This document shows, piece by piece, positions 1-6,268 of a DNA stretch of 14,334 nt. A program made the position numbers and the translations under genes. The number at the start of each line of letters is the position of its first letter. The first letter of the stretch is position 1. The stretch lies in NCBI GenBank assembly GCA_013151705.1, contig JAADHT010000034.1:1-14334 (forward strand). The letters are read 5' to 3'. Under the pieces are notes generated by a model that saw only the letters and a program-made list of their open reading frames with translations, ran no database searches and had not been told where the DNA came from. This DNA comes from Kiritimatiellota bacterium. GTDB lineage: Bacteria; Verrucomicrobiota; Lentisphaeria; Victivallales; JAADHT01.

Positions 1-138
1 GTCTAAGGTCTTCGTATCTTGTTAATTTGCGGTTCTTAAGGGGTTTTCGCTTTTGCTGTTGGTGGGTAGAGTATGATGGTGATTGAGAATCCGGTAATTA
101 TGGATGCTCAAGCGCGACTCAACTATGTTAGGAAATTA
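1..138. other. left-edge sequence without a supported gene
   Basis: I see no supported gene here. A short plus-strand open frame starts at ATG 73 (peptide begins MMVIENPVIMDAQARL) and runs 27 codons, crossing the left end of the ISL3 element and stopping at TGA 154-156. It could be the 5' stub of a gene cut by the insertion, but it lacks a convincing ribosome binding site. The sequence on the other side of the element (1528 onward) is the 3' end of an opposite-strand gene, so no continuation is visible. Confidence 0.35.
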
Positions 139-165
139 GGCTCTTTCTCAAAATGAGTGGGTAGT
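139..165 (+). repeat. left terminal inverted repeat of the ISL3 element
   Basis: Pairs with 1501-1527 on the opposite strand. Agreement is strongest over TTCTCA and TGAGTGGG, with mismatches in the three central A/T bases and at the inner edge. This is the expected transposase binding and cleavage end. Confidence 0.75.
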
Positions 166-192
166 AGACAACACCCCTCCCGCGTGATATAT

Positions 193-198
193 TATAAT
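193..198 (+). promoter_or_regulatory. -10 box of the ISL3 transposase promoter (candidate)
   Basis: A perfect TATAAT lies 48 bases before the chosen transposase start in a locally AT-rich stretch inside the element. No good -35 hexamer is visible at 16-18 bp upstream, so this may be a weak or extended -10-type promoter. Confidence 0.4.
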
Positions 199-230
199 CT
201 GTTTTCAAAAAAAGTCAAATGAGGCAATTA

Positions 231-236
231 AAGGAG
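231..236 (+). promoter_or_regulatory. ribosome binding site fixing the transposase start
   Basis: AAGGAG lies 9 nt upstream of ATG 246. It also lies downstream of the in-frame ATG at 219, so 246 rather than 219 is the likely start. Confidence 0.65.
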
Positions 237-245
237 TATGAGAAA

Positions 246-1496
246 ATGATGAAACGTGTATTTGAGCAGGCACTGGGAATCCAAAAACCTTGGGTTATAA
301 GCAAGGTAAACTTTGACGTGAAAAACAAGAGATTGGATGTCCATATCAGCTTTGAGCCAGGAACGCGATTTGAATACCTCTCTGAAGATGAAAACATTGA
401 AGGGGAATTCCCCGTCTATGACACCAAAGAAAAAACGTGGCGGCATTTGAACTTCTTTCAACATGAATGCTATCTTCATTGTCGACTGCCTAGAGTTAAG
501 CCGGAAGATGGAAAAATCCGGCAAATCAAACCACCATGGGCTGGCAAAAGCCTGGGATTCACTCTTTTATTTGAGGCCCTCTTGATGCAGCTGTGTGTTG
601 AAATGCCCGTCAATGCTGTTTCTCGATTGACAAATGTTGACGACAACAAAATATGGAGGATGTTGGCTGTTTATGTTGAAGAGGCGAGAAAAGATGAAGA
701 TTTCTCTGATGTCACTCAATTAGGTGTTGATGAAACCAGTAAGCGTAAACATCATGACTATGTTACGCTATTTGTTGATCTTGAGTCACATAAAACTATT
801 TTCGTGACAGAAGGAAAAGATAATACGACTATTAAGGATTTTGTTGAAGATTTCGAAGCGCATAATGGGAATTCTGATGACATTACCGATATGAGTTGTG
901 ATATGTCTCCTGCTTTTATAAAAGGGATTACTGAAAATCTACCAAATGCTAAAATCACATTTGACAAGTTTCATCTTATGAAAGTGATAAATGGAGCTCT
1001 CAGCAATGTCCGCAAAGCGGAAGCCCAAGAAAATGAGCTATTAAAAGGAACAAAGAACATTTTTGATAAAAATCGTGAGAACATGACTGAAAAACAATTG
1101 AAGCACCTTCAAACAAAATTGGAGCTTAAAGGGTTACGCTTAAAAACTGTAAGAGCATTTCATCTTCGGGAATCTTTTCAGGAAATATATAAAGCACAAA
1201 CAAAAAATGACTTCATTCAAAAATTAGAAAAATGGTATTCCTGGGCAAGACGATGTCGCCTTGAACCAATGAAAGAGGCGGCTAAAACAATAAAGGCGCA
1301 TTGGGATGGAGTAGTGCAATGGTACGATTCGAGGATTAACAACGGCGTACTTGAGGGCTTAAATTCGCTCATTCAAAGTGCCAAAAGCAAGGCGAGAGGA
1401 TTTAAGACTTTTAAGAACTTTAAGATCATCATTTATCTGGTTACTGGAGACTTAGATTTCACGAAAGTTAATAAGCATTACGAAGCACTAACATAA
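246..1496 (+). CDS. ISL3-family DDE transposase
   Basis: Cut-and-paste transposase that should act on the inverted repeats at 139-165 and 1501-1527. The protein is 416 aa from ATG 246, which is supported by AAGGAG at 231-236; an in-frame ATG at 219 would add 9 residues. Residues about 57-110 carry the family's YDTKEKTWRHLNFFQHECYLH block and PPWAGK..GFTLLFEALLMQ. The catalytic triad can be placed at D162 (LGVDETS), D219 (SCDMSPAF) and E370 (GVLEGLNS), with FDKFHLMKVIN around 240 as another ISL3 hallmark. Many ISL3 transposases have an N-terminal zinc ribbon with CxxC pairs. Here those cysteines are absent, the corresponding stretches reading RFEYLSEDEN and RVKPEDGKIRQ. I believe a subgroup of the family shares this trait. 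The frame is intact and all catalytic residues are present, so the element may be active. Confidence 0.93.
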   Translation: MMKRVFEQALGIQKPWVISKVNFDVKNKRLDVHISFEPGTRFEYLSEDENIEGEFPVYDTKEKTWRHLNFFQHECYLHCRLPRVKPEDGKIRQIKPPWAGKSLGFTLLFEALLMQLCVEMPVNAVSRLTNVDDNKIWRMLAVYVEEARKDEDFSDVTQLGVDETSKRKHHDYVTLFVDLESHKTIFVTEGKDNTTIKDFVEDFEAHNGNSDDITDMSCDMSPAFIKGITENLPNAKITFDKFHLMKVINGALSNVRKAEAQENELLKGTKNIFDKNRENMTEKQLKHLQTKLELKGLRLKTVRAFHLRESFQEIYKAQTKNDFIQKLEKWYSWARRCRLEPMKEAAKTIKAHWDGVVQWYDSRINNGVLEGLNSLIQSAKSKARGFKTFKNFKIIIYLVTGDLDFTKVNKHYEALT

Positions 1497-1500
1497 AATA

Positions 1501-1527
1501 GTTGCCCACTCAAAATGAGAAGGAACC
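1501..1527 (-). repeat. right terminal inverted repeat of the ISL3 element
   Basis: It starts 4 bases after the transposase stop codon. Read on the minus strand it begins GGTTCCTTCTCA and reaches TGAGTGGGCAAC. It matches the left end at roughly three quarters of positions. Confidence 0.75.
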
Positions 1528-1547
1528 ATTTGGTTTCTTTTTCATAG

Positions 1548-2360
1548 TTAAAACATTGATTTCAAAGCCTTCATATCTTTTGGAATAGTATCGACCGGAC
1601 CATTTGGATATTGCACTACCGACTCCAACGCCACCCAGCCATTGTAACCGCAATCAAGAATTTTTCCAGCGATCTCACGATTTTTGACCATCCCCGTTCC
1701 GAAATGGGTTCCGCTGTATCCGCGCTCGGAATTGTTCGGAGCGAGATCCTTGAAGTGGAAATGACAAGTGACATCGATCAGCTTCTCGAAATTATCCTCG
1801 GCGTGCTCGCCAGATGCCTCGAAATTCCCAGTGTCGAAGACGAATTTGCAACGATTGCCGGTCAATTCCAAAATCTCAATGCAATCGGCGGCGGAGCAAA
1901 TCAAATCCGGAGACGGATCGAAATCCTCTATCGCCAACGTCATACCGCGCTTTTCAATGTCGTCGACAAACTCCATCAACCCCTCGGCTATCAGCTTCCG
2001 CCCGTCCGACGGAGTGGTGTCGCCAATCAGTCCGCAACCGGCGACGTGGACTATCTCAGTACCCAACGCATCGCAGATGTCAATACCTTTCAGCATCTTG
2101 TCGTACTCCGCGGCGCGTTCCGTCTTGTCGTCAGCCGCGAGATTCGCGAGCAGATCCATAACCGGCATTGAAACAGCTGCGTTTTTCATCTCGCGGTTGT
2201 ACAATTTCACCAAAGCGTCGTCATCAAAAAAATGGTTGGCGAACGCCTCGATTCCCGTCGCTCCGGAATCGCCGATAATCTTGATCAACTCCTCGTGCGA
2301 TCCATCCTCGCCACTCGTCCATCCAGAATACATAAACGTCATAACCGCGTACTTCATCAT
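1548..2360 (-). CDS. sugar phosphate isomerase/epimerase-like TIM-barrel protein
   Basis: Member of the xylose isomerase-like TIM barrel (AP endonuclease 2) superfamily, whose members isomerise or epimerise sugars, inositols or hydroxypyruvate using a divalent metal. The protein is 270 aa from ATG 2360. GAGGAG at 2367-2372 leaves 6 nt to this ATG and 9 nt to the next in-frame ATG (2357), whereas ATG 2366 would touch the SD directly. Candidate metal ligands are E145 (LAIEDFDP), D176 (FVFDTGNF), H202 (CHFHFKD) and E246 (VALESV), the usual Glu-Asp-His-Glu set. The exact substrate cannot be told from sequence. No signal peptide or membrane segment is seen, so it is cytoplasmic. It stands alone between an ISL3 element 20 bp past its stop and an IS110 remnant upstream, so its original operon context has probably been lost. 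The structured element at 2381-2490 lies in its 5' leader. Confidence 0.85.
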   Translation of the reverse strand: MMKYAVMTFMYSGWTSGEDGSHEELIKIIGDSGATGIEAFANHFFDDDALVKLYNREMKNAAVSMPVMDLLANLAADDKTERAAEYDKMLKGIDICDALGTEIVHVAGCGLIGDTTPSDGRKLIAEGLMEFVDDIEKRGMTLAIEDFDPSPDLICSAADCIEILELTGNRCKFVFDTGNFEASGEHAEDNFEKLIDVTCHFHFKDLAPNNSERGYSGTHFGTGMVKNREIAGKILDCGYNGWVALESVVQYPNGPVDTIPKDMKALKSMF

Positions 2361-2388
2361 AATCATCTCCTCGTTAATATAAAAAAGT

Positions 2389-2481
2389 AGGACAGTCCTT
2401 CCAGGCTGTCATTTTATCCCACAGAACACGAATTCGCATGAAACAGCGCCACCGCGACAAAGAAATGTCGCCCTGGAAGGA
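2389..2481 (-). ncRNA. candidate structured RNA or palindromic repeat unit upstream of the isomerase gene
   Basis: A perfect 10-bp inverted repeat (TCCTTCCAGG 2396-2405 with CCTGGAAGGA 2472-2481) encloses about 66 nt. Inside it is a second perfect hairpin, GCGACA 2454-2459 with TGTCGC 2466-2471 (6-nt loop), and the palindrome CGAATTCG sits in the middle. On the minus strand the outer stem is followed by AGGACTGTCCT (2389-2399) and then six T residues (2381-2386), 20-odd bases before the isomerase start. It could be a leader RNA with a terminator, or one copy of a dispersed palindromic repeat. I do not recognise it as a known riboswitch. Confidence 0.35.
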
Positions 2482-2553
2482 GTGACCTTCTATGAGCTTG
2501 TTTGTCAAGTTCCAAAGTGTTTTTTTCACATAATTTGACAATAAAAAACTTAT

Positions 2554-2580
2554 CCTCTGATTTTCCAAAGAGAGGTTTTT
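2554..2580. terminator. bidirectional terminator-like hairpin
   Basis: CCTCT (2554-2558) pairs with AGAGG (2571-2575) across a 12-nt loop. TTTTT follows on the plus strand, and the minus-strand copy is followed, after a short gap, by a six-T run (2544-2549). It could end the IS110 transcript on the minus strand. The stem is only 5 bp, so support is modest. Confidence 0.3.
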
Positions 2581-2715
2581 GCCACTTAAACCATTAATAT
2601 TCAAACCATTAAATTAATATTTCATTCTGAGTTTTCAAAATCAAAACTTTTCGTGTTTTTTCGGAGTGTTCCCGGATTCATCCGAGAGTTCCAGTCTTCT
2701 ATCGATACTCGGATA

Positions 2716-3441
2716 TTACTTCCGGCGTTCGGCCTCCTCCTCCGTCCGCATAACCTCACGCCATCCCTTTAAATGTCTTTCCGGCAATTCAAGCTCATCG
2801 ACCATCATTTCGATCCTGTTCAACTCTGAAACCGGCGGAAGTTTCGAAATAGCGTCGGCCTTGCTCCATTCTCTGATGATCCCGCGCCAATCCTCCGCGT
2901 CGTTATGATTCGAAACGTTTGGGATCGGCCACCTTTGAGGAATCGAGATTATCCTGTTGTTGTTTCTCTTTATGTCGCGTTTTATTCGCTGCTCTTCCCG
3001 CGGAAGCTCCCGCAGGCATTCCTGGTGGACGGAAGGCGCCCGGACCGAAGGCACGCTTTTGTCCAACGGATTGATTTCCGAGAGAAACTGATCGTCGATC
3101 TTATCGGTTTTCACCTTCTTCCCAGAAGAGATGATCTCTATTTTATTGACTGGAAGTATTCTTGTGTCGCATCCTAGAGAATTGAAGTGCCGCGCCGGAG
3201 TGAAGCCACTTCTGCCAGCCTCGTAGCAAACGGACACAGGTCTTCCAGTGCTCACTAGTTCAGAGATCTTTTTATAGCGGTCGAACTCCTTGCTGCGTCC
3301 TCCACAGCTATGCCTGCTGTATTTGCCCGTGCTTCGATCCAACACTGTAACCATCCAAAGTGTGTCTCCTTGGTCAATCCCGACCGTGATGTGATTTACT
3401 AGTTGACTTTCCTGCGCGACTGTGTTATTGTTCAATAACAT
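2716..3441 (-). pseudogene. IS110-family transposase, C-terminally truncated
   Basis: IS110 proteins are DEDD recombinases guided by an element-encoded bridge RNA. This frame gives 241 aa from ATG 3441, chosen because GGAGGA (3449-3454) lies 7 nt upstream. The N-terminal RuvC-like domain is intact: D23 (VGIDQG), E74 (CYEAGRSGF), D113 and D116 (KTDKIDDQ). A charged helical linker follows (residues about 140-240). The protein stops exactly where the C-terminal domain with its helix-hairpin-helix-like GIGP segment and catalytic serine should begin. Family members usually run to about 330-420 aa. Reading past the stop in any frame to 2641 shows no recognisable C-terminal domain, so this looks like deletion and not a single frameshift. 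It should be unable to complete recombination. It sits on the same strand as murE, whose stop lies 117 bp upstream. Confidence 0.85.
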
Positions 3442-3558
3442 GAGTTTGTCCTCCTTTTTAAGTTGAATGTTCTTTCCAAAAATAAACATTATAACTTTGG
3501 GACCGTTAATTTCAAACGACACCCCGTACTGGGGGATGAGCTCATGTTATCTGCTTCG
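3442..3558 (-). other. murE-IS110 junction, possible IS110 left-end remnant
   Basis: The 117 bp between the murE stop and the transposase start contain the palindrome ATGAGCTCAT (3536-3545) and next to it a short CCCC-AGTAC-GGGG stem, then an AT-rich leader. IS110 elements place a structured bridge RNA in a noncoding end, often upstream of the gene. This stretch is shorter than such leaders usually are, so any bridge RNA here is probably partial. No clear intrinsic terminator for murE is visible, since no T-run follows the stem. Confidence 0.3.
3449..3454 (-). promoter_or_regulatory. ribosome binding site of the IS110 transposase remnant
   Basis: On the minus strand AAAAAGGAGGACAAA precedes ATG 3441 with 7 nt spacing. 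This rules out the longer frame that begins near 3522. Confidence 0.65.
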
Positions 3559-5073
3559 CTAAAATTTAAAGATTCGGGGTTCCACCGCCACTTTTCTATC
3601 ATCGAACGGGAAGCGTTTTCCGTTTATCTCCTGGTAGGTCTCGTGTCCTTTTCCGGCGATGATCAAAGCGTCGTTCGGTCTGAGCCCGCCAACCGCTTTG
3701 GCGATGGCCTCTCTCCGATCCTCGACAACTTCAAGATCCGTAAACGACGGCACTCCTTCGAGGATGTCCGCGATTATCGCGGACGGGGATTCGGATCTGG
3801 GATTGTCGCTGGTGACGAAAATGCGATCCGCGAATCTCGCGGCGACGGCTCCCATACGGGATCTTTTTGATTTGTCCCTGTCGCCGCCGCAACCGAAAAG
3901 GACGATAAGACGTCCGCCCGCAACCTCGGAGTCCAGTAACTCCCTCATCATCAATAGTACGTTGGCGAGCGCGGCGTCGGTGTGCGCGTAATCCACGAAG
4001 ATGTTGGTGTCGCCGCACCGCTCCATTCGTCCAGGCACACCCTTCATTGAGGCGATTCCCTCCGCGACGATTTCCGGAGGAGCCCCGAGCGTCAAAGCGG
4101 CCGCGGCGGCTCCCGCGATATTCGCGGCGTTGAAAGCTCCGCAAAGAGTGGATTTCAAATGGAGTTTTCCGGAATCCGGCTGGAGCAATACCAGTATCGT
4201 GCCGATCAAAGATGTTTTCATATCGAAAATTCTGAAGTCAGCTTCATCGGAGAAGCCAAAAGTCGCGACTCGCCTTCCCTCGCCTATCAAGAGCTCCGCG
4301 AGTCTCCGTCCGAATGGATCGTCGATGTTCACGACGGCCGTTCCGTCGGACGCTAGATGTTTTGTGAAGAGCAGTTTTTTTGCGTCGAAATACTCTTCCA
4401 TCGTTCCGTGATAGTCGAGATGGTCTCCCGTGAGGTTGGTGAAAACGGCCGCCGCGAATCTAGCGGTTCCCAATCGGCTCTGAACGAGCGCGTGACTGGA
4501 AACCTCTATCACTGCGTTCGAAGAGCGCGAGTCCCGCGTCTCCGCGAGAATCGCCTGCGTCTCGACCGCGTCGGGAGTTGTCCTCTCCGCGGATCGAGCG
4601 GAGTCGCCCGTGGAATACTCGACGGTGGATATCAAACCGCACGGCTCCCCCGTCCAGCGCTCGATGACGGAGCGCATAAGAAACGCGGTGGTTGTTTTGC
4701 CGTTCGTGCCCGTCACTCCCCAAAGCCGCAACTCGTTCGCCGGCTCATCCTGAAAAATCTCCGCGAGTCTCGCGTAAGCGGCGTAAGCGTCTGAAACGAT
4801 GAAAACCGAATTCGAAAAATCGGCGGAAAGTTGAATTGGCAAGGGAGCCTCCGCGAAAATAGCGGCGACGCCTTTTTCAGCCGCCTCGTGGATAAAAAGC
4901 CTACCATCCGTTTTCGCGCCGTTTATGCCGACGAAAACGGCGCCGCTCACGCACTTTCCGGAATTGTTCACGACCCTCTCCGCAAATTTGTCGCCGTCGT
5001 ATGCGGCGTTCCGCGGGAGGCAAGCAAGCGGATCGCCCAGTTTTTCGATTATTTGTTTAAGTTTCAAACGCAT
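3559..5073 (-). CDS. murE: UDP-N-acetylmuramoyl-L-alanyl-D-glutamate--2,6-diaminopimelate ligase
   Basis: Cytoplasmic ATP-dependent Mur ligase that adds meso-diaminopimelate to UDP-MurNAc-L-Ala-D-Glu in peptidoglycan precursor synthesis. At 504 aa it is full length. The N-terminal UDP-binding domain spans roughly 1-115. The central ATPase domain has GTNGKTTT at 122-129, and TNLTGDHLDYHG..EEYFDAKK contains the probable carbamylated lysine K232. The C-terminal domain includes NIFVDYAHT (357-365), GCGGDRDKSKR (395-404) and GKGHETYQ (474-481). The DNPR motif at 423-426 is the signature for meso-diaminopimelate instead of lysine. No strong SD precedes ATG 5073, but the start matches the family N-terminus. 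It follows the MlaE permease by 40 nt and is probably cotranscribed with it and ftsK. murF and mraY are not next to it; an IS110 remnant lies just downstream. Confidence 0.97.
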   Translation of the reverse strand: MRLKLKQIIEKLGDPLACLPRNAAYDGDKFAERVVNNSGKCVSGAVFVGINGAKTDGRLFIHEAAEKGVAAIFAEAPLPIQLSADFSNSVFIVSDAYAAYARLAEIFQDEPANELRLWGVTGTNGKTTTAFLMRSVIERWTGEPCGLISTVEYSTGDSARSAERTTPDAVETQAILAETRDSRSSNAVIEVSSHALVQSRLGTARFAAAVFTNLTGDHLDYHGTMEEYFDAKKLLFTKHLASDGTAVVNIDDPFGRRLAELLIGEGRRVATFGFSDEADFRIFDMKTSLIGTILVLLQPDSGKLHLKSTLCGAFNAANIAGAAAAALTLGAPPEIVAEGIASMKGVPGRMERCGDTNIFVDYAHTDAALANVLLMMRELLDSEVAGGRLIVLFGCGGDRDKSKRSRMGAVAARFADRIFVTSDNPRSESPSAIIADILEGVPSFTDLEVVEDRREAIAKAVGGLRPNDALIIAGKGHETYQEINGKRFPFDDRKVAVEPRIFKF

Positions 5074-5113
5074 TTGAATTTGTTTCGAGGGTTTTCCACT
5101 GATTCGGTCTTTT

Positions 5114-6268
5114 TCAGCTAAAGAGATAGGTGATCACGGTATCGGCCACCACTATGAGAAATATACTTGTGACGACGGCCGAAGTGGCGGATCTACCGAC
5201 ACCTTGCGCGTCTCCGTCCGACTCGAATCCCTTGACGCATCCCACAATCGTTATGAGAATGGCGAAAACAACGCCTTTGGCGAGGCTTTCCGCCAAATGG
5301 ATGTTTTGCAGCGCGTACAGGGTTCTGTTCACGTACGGCGTGATGGGAATTCCCAATTTGAAATGCCCCACGGCCATTCCACCCGCAATTCCGATGAAAT
5401 CGCCGAAAACGGTGAGCAGCGGCATGACAACGACCATCGCGAGAAGTTTGGGAATGAAGAGAAATCTGCTTGGCACGAAACCGAAAGTCGTCAAAGCGTT
5501 GATCTCCTCGCCGACTTTCATAGTTCCAATCTCTGCGGCGAACGCCGAGCCAGCCCTTCCAGTGGCGATCATCGCCACCATCAAAGGGCCCAACTCCTTG
5601 ACGATGGACAATCCAACACCATCGGCCAAATAGATGTCCGTACCGATTTTCTGCAACTGCAACGCTCCCTGGAATCCGAGGATCAATCCCATCAGAAAAC
5701 AAATGACGGAGACGATGGGAAGCGCGTCGGCTCCGCAGATGTCCATATAATACAACGTCTCCCGCCATCGGATTTTCGAGGGATGTCGAATGGCTTGGAA
5801 CACTTCAAAAGCGAAATCGCCTGTATGGTTGATCAATGACAGCAGGTGTTTTCCGAAGTCGATGCCCATGCCGCCCAAACGCTCGATGCGTTCGGACAGC
5901 GTGTGATAACCACGGGTGATCGCCGGCAGGTATTTGCCCTTGAAACTCGAGTGTTTGACGATCTCGTCCCTGATGGAGTCCGAAAGTCCGGAGACGTAGA
6001 ACTCCTTTCGGCGCTCCAAACAAAGGTTTTTCATCGCCGGCAAAAGGCTCATCGCCAACGGATCGGCTTTCCGCAGCGATTCGACATCCAAAACATACTC
6101 GCGCATTTCCGCGTTGTGGACGATGTACGATTTAATGAATCCAAAAGCCGAGGCGGCGGCCTCGCAGGAGAGAAAATCATCCTTCAATTTGAAGCAAACC
6201 ACGCCATGCCCGTAAAATGAAACGGACAAGTGAGGGTTCTCCAATGATTGTGTGTCGCTATTCATCAT
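5114..6268 (-). CDS. STAS-MlaE family phospholipid ABC transporter permease
   Basis: Inner-membrane permease of the Mla-type lipid transport system, which moves phospholipids between the inner and outer membranes with an ATPase (MlaF) and an MCE-domain protein (MlaD). The protein is 384 aa from ATG 6268. Residues about 12-115 form a STAS/MlaB-like domain without membrane segments. From about 180 to the end is the MlaE core with 5-6 hydrophobic segments and the conserved block ELGPLMVAMIATGRAGSAFA at about 225-244, followed by AEIGTMKVGEEINAL. The start lies inside the ftsK stop region (ATGATGAATAG), giving an 11-base overlap. ATG 6265 and a TTG at 6277 are alternatives. The expected downstream mlaF ATPase and mlaD genes are absent and murE follows instead, so the partners must be encoded elsewhere. 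Naming it mlaE outright would overstate orthology. Confidence 0.93.
   Translation of the reverse strand: MMNSDTQSLENPHLSVSFYGHGVVCFKLKDDFLSCEAAASAFGFIKSYIVHNAEMREYVLDVESLRKADPLAMSLLPAMKNLCLERRKEFYVSGLSDSIRDEIVKHSSFKGKYLPAITRGYHTLSERIERLGGMGIDFGKHLLSLINHTGDFAFEVFQAIRHPSKIRWRETLYYMDICGADALPIVSVICFLMGLILGFQGALQLQKIGTDIYLADGVGLSIVKELGPLMVAMIATGRAGSAFAAEIGTMKVGEEINALTTFGFVPSRFLFIPKLLAMVVVMPLLTVFGDFIGIAGGMAVGHFKLGIPITPYVNRTLYALQNIHLAESLAKGVVFAILITIVGCVKGFESDGDAQGVGRSATSAVVTSIFLIVVADTVITYLFS

Larger units (their letters stand above)
139..1527 (+). mobile_element. ISL3-family insertion sequence, apparently complete
   Basis: The element is about 1.39 kb and holds one transposase gene. Its ends form imperfect inverted repeats of about 27 bp: the left end (139-165) begins GGCTCTTTCTCA and the right end, read inward from 1527, begins GGTTCCTTCTCA, and both continue into TGAGTGGG. 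Each end contains the palindromic 11-mer CTCAAAATGAG (147-157 and 1509-1519). ISL3 elements normally create 8-bp target duplications, but the flanking octamers (GGAAATTA before, ATTTGGTT after) do not match. This suggests either that the exact ends are slightly misplaced or that the locus has recombined since insertion. The element is visibly AT-richer than the chromosomal genes to the right, which fits recent acquisition. Confidence 0.85.
2367..2715. other. AT-rich gap with nested inverted repeats
   Basis: About 350 bp between the isomerase start and the IS110 remnant. From left to right it holds the isomerase ribosome binding site, a T-run on the minus strand (2381-2386), a structured inverted-repeat element (2389-2481), a second inverted repeat (TTGTCAA 2502-2508 with TTGACAA 2535-2541), a terminator-like hairpin (2554-2580), and the direct repeat AAACCATTAA around 2587-2615. 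A 76-codon minus frame crosses it (2374-2604), but I do not accept it as a gene. Part of the gap may be the decayed 3' end of the IS110 element. Confidence 0.5.

Noticed and set aside
2374..2604. 76-codon minus-strand open frame (contains FQGDISLSRWR and AWKDCPTF) as a protein gene
   Set aside because: It coincides with the nested inverted repeats and ends in the isomerase leader. It has no good ribosome binding site, and its first third is ordinary AT-rich sequence. The repeat structure explains it better.
2905..3177. 90-codon plus-strand open frame within the IS110 remnant
   Set aside because: It is antisense to a recognised DEDD transposase domain and has no motif of its own.
4001..4411. 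plus-strand open frames within murE
   Set aside because: MurE is unambiguous on the minus strand over this whole stretch, so the opposite frames are shadows.
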